Assembly (NCBI RefSeq): GCF_001937195.1
Contig: NZ_MSDO01000002.1
Coordinates: forward strand, 186,001 to 250,000
Reading direction: 5' to 3'
Source: Salinicola socius
GTDB lineage: Bacteria; Pseudomonadota; Gammaproteobacteria; Pseudomonadales; Halomonadaceae
DNA length: 64,000 nucleotides
Shown here: piece by piece, positions 44,097 through 52,062 of the stretch
Position numbering within the stretch: the stretch's first letter is position 1
Layout: every line of letters begins with the position of its first letter
Made by a program: the position numbers and the translations under genes
Notes under the pieces: model-generated
Database searches by the model: none
Seen by the model: the letters and a program-made list of their open reading frames with translations, nothing else
What the model was told of the DNA's origin: nothing

Positions 44097-44270
44097 ATGA
44101 AAGCGTTCAACAAACTGTTTTCGATGTTGGCCGCCATCGTTGTCTCCGCGGTATTGCCGTTTTCCATGGCAGCGGAGAGCGAAGCCAGCCAGCATCAGAG
44201 TTCCTACAGCGGCACCAGCGTTACCTCTTCCGTGACCAGCGAGGACAAGCAGGACGACGAGTCGGCCTGA
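44097..44270 (+). CDS. Small secreted protein, 57 aa
   Basis: The protein starts MKAFNKLFSMLAAIVVSAVL after an AAGGAG site. The signal peptide likely ends at FSMAAES. The mature part is about 30 residues, Ser/Thr/Glu/Asp-rich and without Cys (SGTSVTSSVTSEDKQDDESA). Start, ribosome site, palindrome-containing promoter and a downstream hairpin together support a real gene. No family is recognised; a periplasmic stress peptide is possible. Confidence 0.65.
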   Translation: MKAFNKLFSMLAAIVVSAVLPFSMAAESEASQHQSSYSGTSVTSSVTSEDKQDDESA

Positions 44271-44353
44271 GCCGCGAGTGCGTGATTCCGAGCGAACTAT
44301 TCTGAACCGGCTATGGTGAATTAGCGGCTCTGAACCAGCTGCTCCAGGCGAGT

Positions 44354-44392
44354 GACGAGGCCCCGGCGTCGATCCGACATCGGGGCCTCGTC
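44354..44392 (+). terminator. Strong hairpin after the small secreted-protein gene
   Basis: GACGAGGCCCCG (44354-44365) and CGGGGCCTCGTC (44381-44392) pair perfectly over 12 bp, and the loop can form an inner GTCG/CGAC stem. No T-tract follows, so it may be a factor-dependent terminator or a 3' stabiliser. Confidence 0.55.
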
Positions 44393-44516
44393 GTCAATCA
44401 GGGATTCGATATTGCAACGCCGATGCCGAGTCTCGGATGTCTGTGGCTAAAGTCGGCTGGCAGTGCGTGCCGACGCGAGCGAGGATGACATTCACTGTTC
44501 TGCCGGAGTCGTGCCC

Positions 44517-45053
44517 ATGTCTGTCTATGCCTATTTCGATGCGGCGCCGACGCTGCCCGACAAGGCGCGCTACTGGATCGCGCCGGGGGCCCACGTCATT
44601 GGCCAGGTCGAACTCGGCGAAGACGTGGGTATCTGGTTCAACGTGGTGATTCGCGGCGATAATGACCGCATCGTGATCGGCGAGGGCAGCAATATTCAGG
44701 AAGGCAGCATGCTGCACACCGATCCTGGCTTCGTCCTGCGTGTCGGTCGAGGTTGTACCATCGGACATCATGCGATCCTCCACGGCTGCACCCTGGGCGA
44801 CAACACGCTGATCGGCATGGGAGCCACCGTGCTCAACGGTGCCGAAATCGGCAACAACTGCCTGGTCGGCGCCAACGCCCTGGTGACCGAAGGCAAATCC
44901 TTTCCCGACAATTCGCTGATCGTCGGCGCACCGGCGAAAGCGGTGCGTACGCTGGACGATAAAGCGGTCGAGGGATTGAAAGCGTCGGCAGCGCACTACG
45001 TCGAACGCTGGCAGGCATTCGCCCGCGGGCTGAAACGCCTCGACATCGATTGA
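44517..45053 (+). CDS. Gamma-carbonic-anhydrase-like hexapeptide-repeat protein
   Basis: The 178-aa protein is a left-handed beta-helix of hexapeptide repeats, with the family motifs VVIRGDNDRIVIGEGSNIQE GSMLHTD and GHHAILHGCTLGDNTLIGMG, including the three metal-ligand histidines. It is related to YrdA/CaiE. It may hydrate CO2 or serve as an acyl-carnitine-type partner; many members show little carbonic anhydrase activity. Confidence 0.93.
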   Translation: MSVYAYFDAAPTLPDKARYWIAPGAHVIGQVELGEDVGIWFNVVIRGDNDRIVIGEGSNIQEGSMLHTDPGFVLRVGRGCTIGHHAILHGCTLGDNTLIGMGATVLNGAEIGNNCLVGANALVTEGKSFPDNSLIVGAPAKAVRTLDDKAVEGLKASAAHYVERWQAFARGLKRLDID

Positions 45054-45248
45054 GACGCCGCCAGACGAGACGCCACTGAGACCCCGCCGTCTACCGATAT
45101 CGCCGGCTGGTGCCATCTTCCGGTCGACGCTTCGGCATTATCCCGACAAGCCTTTCGCTACCGACGAGGGTCTTGTCGTTTACCGCTACATTGGTCTTTC
45201 ACCGCTACAGTGTCGTAAGGACGAGACAATCACGTTCAAGGAGCGAGC

Positions 45249-45575
45249 ATGACAAGCGACTACACGACCGACGAGCCCAGCCGCAGTTCGCTTTACGACA
45301 TTCGCGGCCCGGCAGTCGTCGAGTTCGGCGCGCCCTGGTGCCCCTGGTGTCAGGCCGCCCAGCCGCTGATCGCGAAGGCGTTCGAAGGGCTCGATGATCT
45401 GCCGCACGTCAAGATCGAGGACGGCAAGGGCCGACCGCTCGGACGGGCATTTGGCGTCAAACTCTGGCCGACGCTGATCTTTCTTCATGACGGCGAGGAG
45501 ATTGTGCGCTGTGTGCGGCCGGAGTCGGCAGAACCCTTGAAGCAGGCGTTGGCGAAAATCGTCACGTCTCCTTGA
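45249..45575 (+). CDS. Thioredoxin-family protein with CPWC active site
   Basis: The 108-aa protein has the thioredoxin fold, with active site WCPWC (Cys31 and Cys34) and the cis-Pro loop at WPTLIF. The CPWC dipeptide differs from the CGPC of housekeeping thioredoxin. It is cytoplasmic (no signal) and followed closely by the DUF808 gene. Confidence 0.92.
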   Translation: MTSDYTTDEPSRSSLYDIRGPAVVEFGAPWCPWCQAAQPLIAKAFEGLDDLPHVKIEDGKGRPLGRAFGVKLWPTLIFLHDGEEIVRCVRPESAEPLKQALAKIVTSP

Positions 45576-45635
45576 GAATTTCCGCTACGCTTGGCGCTCT
45601 CGCCCGTTTCTTGACCGACCGACAGAGGATTCTTC

Positions 45636-46568
45636 GTGGCCGCAGGCAGTCTACTGACACTACTCGACGATATCGCCACGTTGCTCGACGACGTCTCCCT
45701 CATGACCAAGGTGGCCGCCAAGAAGACGGCAGGCGTGCTGGGCGACGATCTGGCGCTCAACGCCCAGCAGGTCACCGGCGTCCGCGCCAACCGTGAGCTG
45801 CCGATCGTATGGGCAGTCGCGAAAGGGTCGCTACGCAACAAGCTGATTCTGGTGCCGGCGGCGCTGTTGATCAGCGTGATAGCCCCCTGGCTGATCACGC
45901 CGCTGCTGATGGTGGGCGGCGCGTTTCTCTGCTACGAAGGCGCGGAAAAGCTGGCACACAAGTTCCTGCAGGGTGGCGCAGAAGCGAGCAAGGAGGACGT
46001 CCGAGCGGCCGCGCAGCTGAAATCGAAAGAGGAGCGGCTGGCGTTCGAGAAGGACAAGATCAAGGGTGCCGTACGGACCGATTTCATTCTCTCGGCGGAA
46101 ATCATCGCCATCACGCTCGGTTCGGTGGCCAGTGCCAGTTTCACCCAGCAGGTCGTGGTCCTGGCGATCATTGCGATTGCCATTACTGCGGTCGTCTACG
46201 GTCTGGTAGCGGGGATCGTCAAGCTCGACGATCTCGGTGTCTATCTCACCGAGCGGACCACCCAATTCGCGCAGTCGATCGGTCGGGGGATTCTGTGGGC
46301 GGCGCCCTATCTGATGAAGCTGCTGTCGATCGTCGGCACCATCGCGATGTTCCTGGTCGGCGGAAGCATCCTGACGCATGGCGTCCCCTTCATTCACCAT
46401 GCCATCGAGGATCTTGCCGAGTTGCCCGGTGATATCCCGGGCGTCGGCGCGATCATTCAACCGCTGACGCCGATGCTGTTGAACTTCGGCTGCGGTCTGA
46501 TCGCTGGTGCGGTCGTTCTCGGCGTGGTGCAACTGATCAAGAAACTCAGGTCCGGCAGCGGGCACTGA
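45636..46568 (+). CDS. DUF808 family inner-membrane protein (YedI-like)
   Basis: The 310-aa protein starts with GTG at 45636. The N-terminus [20 protein letters not shown] with [20 protein letters not shown] is the family hallmark. At least five hydrophobic segments follow, ending in a helix before the basic tail KKLRSGSGH. Function of the family is not established. Confidence 0.93.
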   Translation: MAAGSLLTLLDDIATLLDDVSLMTKVAAKKTAGVLGDDLALNAQQVTGVRANRELPIVWAVAKGSLRNKLILVPAALLISVIAPWLITPLLMVGGAFLCYEGAEKLAHKFLQGGAEASKEDVRAAAQLKSKEERLAFEKDKIKGAVRTDFILSAEIIAITLGSVASASFTQQVVVLAIIAIAITAVVYGLVAGIVKLDDLGVYLTERTTQFAQSIGRGILWAAPYLMKLLSIVGTIAMFLVGGSILTHGVPFIHHAIEDLAELPGDIPGVGAIIQPLTPMLLNFGCGLIAGAVVLGVVQLIKKLRSGSGH

Positions 46569-46612
46569 AGAATGGCCTGGTCACCCACCGTGGGAGTGAT
46601 CGGAGACACCCC

Positions 46613-47188
46613 TCACTCCGCGAGCAGGGCGCGTTCGAGGGCAAACACATGGGCGTCCTCGAACCCCAGCTCTCGCAACGCCGCGGCCAGGTTGAGCAGA
46701 TAGTCGCGGTTGGGGCCGCTGGGGCCATGCGATTCGGCAATCTGTCGGGCGATGGCCGCTTCCTCGGCGGGCCCGAGGTAGGCCGCGTTATCCTCGCCTG
46801 CCAGATACACTACACCCTCGGCCTGTTCGACACCGTCTGCGGCACCATCTTCGAAGGTCATATCCGTCACGACGCGCAAATAGCCGTTCTTCTCGCGGAT
46901 ATCCAGCGGCTCGAACACGCGAGGAGGAATGCGATAGGCCATGCCGTGACAGGTGGCCCCGGCGTCCGCCACCAGCGTCACTACTCGCCCCGGCGCCTCC
47001 GGCGTGCCGCGGTGATCGTGCGAACCCTGCCAGAAGCGTCGCACCCAGCCGCGAATCGAGGCCGGCCGACGCTCCAGATAGTCGAAGTCCGCTTTCCAGA
47101 TCAGCGAACCGTAACCGAACAGCCATACCGATTCATGCTCGTCGAAGTAGGTCATCCGGCGGTTGTGGGCAGTGGTATCGAAAGACAT
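46613..47188 (-). CDS. Gamma-glutamylcyclotransferase, ChaC family
   Basis: The 191-aa protein has the ChaC glycine motif GYGSLIW (25-31), RRFWQGSHDHRGTPEAPGRV, and the catalytic Glu in REKNGYL (Glu99). ChaC enzymes degrade glutathione to 5-oxoproline and Cys-Gly in the cytosol. Confidence 0.95.
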   Translation of the reverse strand: MSFDTTAHNRRMTYFDEHESVWLFGYGSLIWKADFDYLERRPASIRGWVRRFWQGSHDHRGTPEAPGRVVTLVADAGATCHGMAYRIPPRVFEPLDIREKNGYLRVVTDMTFEDGAADGVEQAEGVVYLAGEDNAAYLGPAEEAAIARQIAESHGPSGPNRDYLLNLAAALRELGFEDAHVFALERALLAE

Positions 47189-47348
47189 GGGACTCCGGTG
47201 TGGAACGCTGATGAACGGGCAATATGCGGCGTCGAGCGGGCTATCTCAAGAGGATGCGAGCGACTGTTTTCTTCCGTGACGGGTCCAGGACGTCATCTGC
47301 CGATTTGACAGTCGGCGCGGCGATGCCATGTTGAAACTCTGTCAGCAT

Positions 47349-47390
47349 CATCGTTGCAGTGCTGTCATCGTTGCAGTGCTGTCATCGTTG
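47349..47390. repeat. 17-bp tandem repeat upstream of the HhH-GPD gene
   Basis: Unit CATCGTTGCAGTGCTGT at 47349-47365 and 47366-47382, with a partial third copy to 47390. The repeat ends 30 bp before the start codon, so copy-number change would shift promoter-to-gene spacing. Confidence 0.85.
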
Positions 47391-47419
47391 AAACCGAGTC
47401 ATCGCTTCCGGGAGCCATC

Positions 47420-48070
47420 ATGGCCAGTCAGAAACGGATCATCGAGGCGCTGATGCAGCGTCATGGCCGAACCTTCGCCAGTGAGCTGGGCGTCGATCTG
47501 GGCAGGAACACGCCGTCACCGCTGTTCCGGCTGCTCTGCTACTCGCTGTTGACAAGTGCGCCGATCAGTGCCGACCTGGCGATGCGCGGTGCCAGGGCGA
47601 TGGCCAGGGCCGGCTGGACGACGCCGCGGAAACTGGCAGCGAGCGACTGGGCGGCGCGAGCGCGAGTGCTCAACGAGTCCGGCTACGCGCGCGTCGACGA
47701 AAAGACGGCGACCCAGTTGGCGGACATGAATGGCGCGTTGCTGGAGACCTACGGCGGCGATCTACGCAAGCTGCGTGAAGCGGCGGAGGGCAGCCCCAAG
47801 GCGTTGCGAAAGCGGCTCAAGGCGTTCAAGGGCATCGGTGGCACCGGCGCCGATATCTTTCTGCGCGAGATCCAGCTGGTGTGGGACGAATGCTACCCCT
47901 ATGCCGACAAGGCGGCACTTTCGGCCGCCGAGAAACTGGGGCTCAAGGCCGATGCCGCCAAGCTCGCCAACAAGGTCTCCCGCGAGGATTACCCCCGGCT
48001 GATGGCCGCGCTGGTGCGTTGCAAATTGGCCAAGGACTCCCGAGAGGTGCTGAAAGCGGCCTCGGAGTGA
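47420..48070 (+). CDS. HhH-GPD/endonuclease III-like protein without iron-sulfur cluster cysteines
   Basis: The 216-aa helical protein has a helix-hairpin-helix (LKAFKGIGGTGADIFLREIQ, about 135-155) followed by an Asp (YPYADKAAL) where the DNA glycosylase catalytic Asp lies. The C-terminal Cys cluster of endonuclease III is absent. A DNA glycosylase-like role is likely; substrate unknown. A GGAG site precedes the ATG. Confidence 0.82.
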   Translation: MASQKRIIEALMQRHGRTFASELGVDLGRNTPSPLFRLLCYSLLTSAPISADLAMRGARAMARAGWTTPRKLAASDWAARARVLNESGYARVDEKTATQLADMNGALLETYGGDLRKLREAAEGSPKALRKRLKAFKGIGGTGADIFLREIQLVWDECYPYADKAALSAAEKLGLKADAAKLANKVSREDYPRLMAALVRCKLAKDSREVLKAASE

Positions 48071-48074
48071 TTCT

Positions 48075-48347
48075 CTACCACCGGCGCTGCGAGTCGTTCA
48101 GCCATTGGCTCGCCGGTCCGATGCCATCGGTGCACCAGGGCTCGCTCAACCGGGTAATGAAGAACCGGGTCTGGTTGCCGAATGCCCGACTCAACCGCGA
48201 GCGCAGAAACTCGATCGGGTCGGTCGACTCGATCAGCCAGGTCGTGCGAAACAGCGGAATGGATTCGAACCGTCTCAGCATCGACTCCAGCCGGTGACAG
48301 TCCATTCTTCCCAATGGCTTGTCGAAGGTCAGGCAGTAGATACCCAT
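48075..48347 (-). CDS. Hypothetical protein, 90 aa, possible Cas2/SinR-like ferredoxin fold
   Basis: MGIYCLTFDKPLGRMDCHRL starts after a GGAG site. The pattern of a strand, a helix, a second strand ending WLIESTDPIEFLRSRL, then TRFFITRLSEPW, is like small Cas2-fold SinR-type proteins found outside CRISPR loci. No CRISPR array or cas gene is near. It lies tail-to-tail with the HhH-GPD gene with a 4-bp gap. Confidence 0.7.
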   Translation of the reverse strand: MGIYCLTFDKPLGRMDCHRLESMLRRFESIPLFRTTWLIESTDPIEFLRSRLSRAFGNQTRFFITRLSEPWCTDGIGPASQWLNDSQRRW

Positions 48348-48467
48348 GGCATGCTCCTTGCTGCCGAATTAGCCAGATCCCGTTCAGGGTAGCCCGTCCG
48401 GGGATCGATTGTCCTTGTCGCGGATGAAATCGCCAACTCCCCGCTGAAGGCCGCAGGGCGATGCGGC

Positions 48468-49847
48468 TCAGGACTCGGTAGGATCCGCCGCTGCGGCCTC
48501 GTCGTCCGCCCTGGGCAGAATCAGGTTGAGAATGATCGAAGCCAGTGCGCCGGGGATCAGGCCCGACTCCAGCAGTACGCCGATCTGTTGCGGTGCACCC
48601 TGGTAGAGCCCGCTCTGGGCCGGCAGGCCGATCGCCAGGGCCAGGGATATGCCGACGATCAGCATGTTGCGCTTGTTGAAGGCAGCGTGGGAGAGCATTT
48701 TCACTCCGGCGCTGGCGATCATGCCGAACATGATGATTACCGCTCCGCCCAGTACGGCGGCCGGGATCGCCGATACCAGCGCGCCCAGTTTGGGAAACAG
48801 GCCCGCCAGGACGAGAACCCCGCCGCCGATGGCGACGACGAAGCGGCTGGCGACACCGGTGAGGGCGACCAGACCCACGTTCTGACTGAAGCTGATCTGC
48901 GGGAAGGCGCCGAAGAGTGCCGCGAAGCTGCTGGAAAGACCGTCCGCCATCACGCCACCGGACAGTTCGCGCCTGGTGGCCTCGCGCTCGGCACCGCCGA
49001 TCGCCGTTCCCGAGATGTCGCCGATCGATTCGGCGCAGGTAACCACCGACATCAGTGTGATCGCCACAATCGCCGCCGGATCGAAGGAAAGGCCGATCTC
49101 GAACGGTATCGGAAGCTGGAACCAGTCGGCTTCGGCGACGGGGGCGAAGTCGAGCAGCCCCATCGGGGCCGCCGCCACGCAGCCGACCAGGATGCCAATC
49201 AGTACGGCCGCCTCGGAGAGAAAGCCGCGGCAGAACTGGTGAAACGCGACGGTAACGGCGAACACCAGCGTTGCCAGCAACAGATGATGCGGTGCCCCGA
49301 AGTCCTCGGCTCCGATGCCGCCGCCGACGTAGGCGAAACCCACCGGCAGCAGCAGGATACCGATCAGCAGTACGAAGGTGCCGGAGACCACCGGCGGGAA
49401 GAAGACGCTCAGGCGTTTGTAGCAGAGCCCTACCACGGCCATGGCCAGGCCGCCGATCAGTGCGCCGCCAAAGACCGCCGGCAGGCCCTGGGCGGCGGCG
49501 ATCGGAATCATCACCGGAACGAATCCGAAACTGGTACCCATGACGATCGGCAGGCGCGCGCCCAGCGGCCCGATGACCAGCGTCTGGACCAGCGTGGCGA
49601 TCCCCGCCACGAACATCGCCATCTGCACCAGAAACACCGTATCCGTGCCGGAAAGGCCCGCTGCACCGGCAATGATCAGCGGCACCGCGGCATTGCTGAC
49701 GAACATTGCCAGCACGTGTTGTATACCCAGAGGAATGGCCTTTCGCAGCGGCGGGAGATAGTCGACGTCTCGTAGGCGATCACTGCCGGCACCGGCGTGT
49801 CGACGTTTGCCCAACCGGCGAGGCGCCGAGGTCTTGTCCTGGTTCAT
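48468..49847 (-). CDS. Nucleobase:cation symporter-2 (uracil/xanthine permease family)
   Basis: The 459-aa protein has 12-14 predicted helices and the NCS2 signature region near GGVMADGLSSSFAALFGAFP QISFSQNVGLVALTGVASRF. The conserved QHVLAMFVSNAAVPLII start and the TCAESIGDISGTAIG helix are present. The Gln/Ser pattern suits purines such as xanthine or uric acid, but the exact substrate cannot be read. It probably works with the M20 and amidase genes that lie 850 bp away. Confidence 0.92.
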   Translation of the reverse strand: MNQDKTSAPRRLGKRRHAGAGSDRLRDVDYLPPLRKAIPLGIQHVLAMFVSNAAVPLIIAGAAGLSGTDTVFLVQMAMFVAGIATLVQTLVIGPLGARLPIVMGTSFGFVPVMIPIAAAQGLPAVFGGALIGGLAMAVVGLCYKRLSVFFPPVVSGTFVLLIGILLLPVGFAYVGGGIGAEDFGAPHHLLLATLVFAVTVAFHQFCRGFLSEAAVLIGILVGCVAAAPMGLLDFAPVAEADWFQLPIPFEIGLSFDPAAIVAITLMSVVTCAESIGDISGTAIGGAEREATRRELSGGVMADGLSSSFAALFGAFPQISFSQNVGLVALTGVASRFVVAIGGGVLVLAGLFPKLGALVSAIPAAVLGGAVIIMFGMIASAGVKMLSHAAFNKRNMLIVGISLALAIGLPAQSGLYQGAPQQIGVLLESGLIPGALASIILNLILPRADDEAAAADPTES

Positions 49848-49901
49848 CGCATACTCCGCGGTCTATTGTTGTTGGCTCTTCTTGGAGAACGACTCTAGAG
49901 C

Positions 49902-49919
49902 TTTTTTGTGTACAAAAAA
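49902..49919. promoter_or_regulatory. GntR-type operator-like palindrome before the nucleobase permease
   Basis: TTTTTTGT-GT-ACAAAAAA is a perfect 8-bp inverted repeat with a TTGTGTACAA core, 55 bp upstream of the permease start. The TGTnnACA core is typical of GntR/FCD regulator sites. A similar core is present before the M20 hydrolase gene. Confidence 0.55.
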
Positions 49920-49953
49920 ACCGCTGCCCCTCAACTCGGCGACAGCAACGGTT

Positions 49954-50460
49954 TCAGGGGGCGTGGTCGCCCGGCCACCAGCGCGCCAGGGCAGACTCCG
50001 CCTGACGCTTGACGTCTTCATCGATGTAGATCGATACCGCCACCAGCGCGGCGGCCAGTACGCTGGCATCGTCGGTATAACCGACACCAGCGATGAAATC
50101 GGGAATCGCATCCAGCGGCGAGATGAAATAGCCGAGCGCCCCGATGATGGTCGACTTGGCCCACAACGGGACATCGGGACGCTTCAACACGAAGTAGAGC
50201 TGCAGCGCCTTCAACGTCACCTCACGGCCGGCGCGTTTGCCGAAGCGGATCATCTTTCGCCAGAAACGCTCGTCGCTGTAGATGTCGTGATGCGAACTCA
50301 CGTCCTGGGGGCCGACGGTCTGTTTACCCCCGGTCTGTGTATCGAGATTTTGTGTCTCGACGGCATGTGTCGGCAGCCGAATGGTGTCGTCGTGCACGAT
50401 ATCGCCCGGGGATTCGGGCGTTCGCCCGCGAAAAAGTCGGTCACGGTTAAACAGAGGCAT
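49954..50460 (-). CDS. YkvA/DUF1232-family membrane protein
   Basis: The 168-aa protein has a long hydrophilic N-terminus and then the DUF1232 core (KALQLYFVLKRPDVPLWAKS, then ALGYFISPLDAIPDF and GYTDDASVLAAALV). Function is unknown; the family is usually a small inner-membrane protein. Confidence 0.9.
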   Translation of the reverse strand: MPLFNRDRLFRGRTPESPGDIVHDDTIRLPTHAVETQNLDTQTGGKQTVGPQDVSSHHDIYSDERFWRKMIRFGKRAGREVTLKALQLYFVLKRPDVPLWAKSTIIGALGYFISPLDAIPDFIAGVGYTDDASVLAAALVAVSIYIDEDVKRQAESALARWWPGDHAP

Positions 50461-50632
50461 GATGGTGATCCGTCGTGGCAGGCAATGGCCACAGTCTAGT
50501 TAGCACGGCGGGGACAGCACAACGATCCCCCGGAAAGCGTCGATCAGGCCTGGCCGTGTGAAATCGGCGTTCGTCGACCGGCGTCGGCCATGAATGGAAC
50601 CGCGAGGACATGCTAATGTGGAAAATGACGTC

Positions 50633-50657
50633 GACTGTCGACAACTTGCAAACAGTC
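50633..50657. promoter_or_regulatory. Operator-like element upstream of the M20 hydrolase gene
   Basis: The palindrome TGTCGACA (50636-50643) lies inside a wider inverted repeat, GACTGT and ACAGTC (50633-50638 and 50652-50657), about 40 bp before the start codon. The TGTnnACAA core matches that before the nucleobase permease, suggesting a shared GntR-type regulator. Confidence 0.45.
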
Positions 50658-50695
50658 GGCTCGAATCGATAGAGACCCATAACAAGGATAATCGC

Positions 50696-51961
50696 ATGAC
50701 CATTGCATCGACCGGTATGCCCCCGATACAGGCCGCCATCGATGGCGAACGCCTCTGGCAGACATTGATGGATCTGGCCGTGATCGGCGCAACGCCCAAG
50801 GGTGGCTGTAATCGCCAGGCGCTGACCGATCTCGATCGAGAAGGGCGCGAGCTTTTGATCCGCTGGTGCAAAGCGGAGGGGCTGGCCGTGCGCTTCGATG
50901 CCATCGGCAATGTTTTCGCGCGTCGCAATGGCAGCAACGCCGCCGCCGACCCGATCGTCATCGGCAGCCATATCGACACACAGCCCACCGGGGGCAAGTA
51001 CGACGGTTGTTTCGGCGTGTTGGCGGCACTGGAGGTCATTCGAACGCTCAACGCGAACGGCATCGAAACCGAACGGCCGATCGAACTGGTTTCCTGGACC
51101 AACGAGGAGGGCTGCCGCTTTGCCCCCTGCATGATGGGTTCCGGTGTGTTTTCCGGCCAGCTTACCCTGGAAGATGCACTGTCGCGCACCGACGTCAATG
51201 GCGTCACGGCGGGCGCGGCGCTCGAGGCGATCGGCTATGTGGGGGACGACGCCGATCGCCCCGGCCGGTTCGCCGCCTATCTCGAAGCGCATATCGAGCA
51301 GGGGCCGATTCTCGAAGACACCGGCGACACCATTGGCGTGGTCACCGGGGCGCTGGGATTGAAGTGGTTCGATGTCACCGTGACCGGCATGGCGGCCCAC
51401 TCCGGCTCGACGCCGATGCATCTGCGTCAGGATGCGCTGCTGGGCGCGACCCGGGTGGTCGAAGCGGTCAACCGGATCGCGCTGGCGCATCAGCCCGACG
51501 GCCGCGGGACGGTAGGAGCGTTCCAGCTGCTGCCCAATTCACGCAACGTGATTCCCGGCCAGGTGATGCTGAGCGTCGACTTCCGGCACAGCCAGGCCGA
51601 GGTGCTGGATACGATCGTCGCTGAATTTCGCCAGACCCTGGACGCCATCGCCCGCGAGACCGGACTTTCCATCGAGATCGCAACCACCGCCGATTATCCG
51701 CCGCAGCATTTCGACGCTGACTGCATCGCCGCGGTGCGCCAGGGAGCCCGGGCCAACGGTTACGCGCATCGGGATATCGTCAGCGGCGCTGGCCACGACG
51801 CCGTGTTCATCGGCGATATCGCGCCGACAGCGATGATCTTCATTCCCTGTGAAAAGGGGATCAGTCACAACGAGAGCGAATACGCCACCCCGGAAGATGT
51901 CACCGCCGGTGCCAATGTATTGCTGCATGCGACGCTGAGCCTGGCTGGAGTGGCCCGATGA
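50696..51961 (+). CDS. M20-family Zn-dependent amidohydrolase (N-carbamoyl-amino acid hydrolase/ureidopropionase type)
   Basis: The 421-aa protein has the metal site motif GSHIDTQPTGGKYDG, the catalytic Glu region VSWTNEEGCRFAPCMMGSG, the dimerisation-domain motif AAHSGSTPMHLRQDAL and a C-terminal ISHNESEYATPEDV. This subgroup hydrolyses N-carbamoyl-L-amino acids, beta-ureidopropionate or allantoate. The 3' end overlaps the amidase start by 4 bp. With the nearby nucleobase permease this suggests pyrimidine, hydantoin or purine breakdown (inference). Confidence 0.92.
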   Translation: MTIASTGMPPIQAAIDGERLWQTLMDLAVIGATPKGGCNRQALTDLDREGRELLIRWCKAEGLAVRFDAIGNVFARRNGSNAAADPIVIGSHIDTQPTGGKYDGCFGVLAALEVIRTLNANGIETERPIELVSWTNEEGCRFAPCMMGSGVFSGQLTLEDALSRTDVNGVTAGAALEAIGYVGDDADRPGRFAAYLEAHIEQGPILEDTGDTIGVVTGALGLKWFDVTVTGMAAHSGSTPMHLRQDALLGATRVVEAVNRIALAHQPDGRGTVGAFQLLPNSRNVIPGQVMLSVDFRHSQAEVLDTIVAEFRQTLDAIARETGLSIEIATTADYPPQHFDADCIAAVRQGARANGYAHRDIVSGAGHDAVFIGDIAPTAMIFIPCEKGISHNESEYATPEDVTAGANVLLHATLSLAGVAR

Positions 51962-52059
51962 GCAGACGGGATAACGACGTGAGCGATATAGCGACCACTG
52001 CCATGGCCGATCTCACCGCCCTCGAAGCGCTGGCGCTGTTCGAGCGGGGCGAGCTCTAG
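51958..52059 (+). pseudogene. 5' piece of the amidase gene, ended by an in-frame amber codon
   Basis: The ATG at 51958 overlaps the M20 stop and opens a frame of 33 codons ending LALFERGEL then TAG at 52057-52059. The frame continues as PVELTQDCLARIERHNPSVN, a normal amidase N-terminus. Amidases usually read GELSPVE here, so a TCG-to-TAG change would explain the stop. Confidence 0.75.
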
Positions 52060-52062
52060 CCG

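Noticed and set aside
47349-47390. Tandem repeat considered as a CRISPR array
   Set aside because: The 17-bp units are directly adjacent with no spacers, and no cas genes are nearby.
48588-49775. 395-codon plus-strand frame
   Set aside because: Antisense to the NCS2 permease; composition (H, D, Q, R) is that of an antisense frame of a membrane protein.
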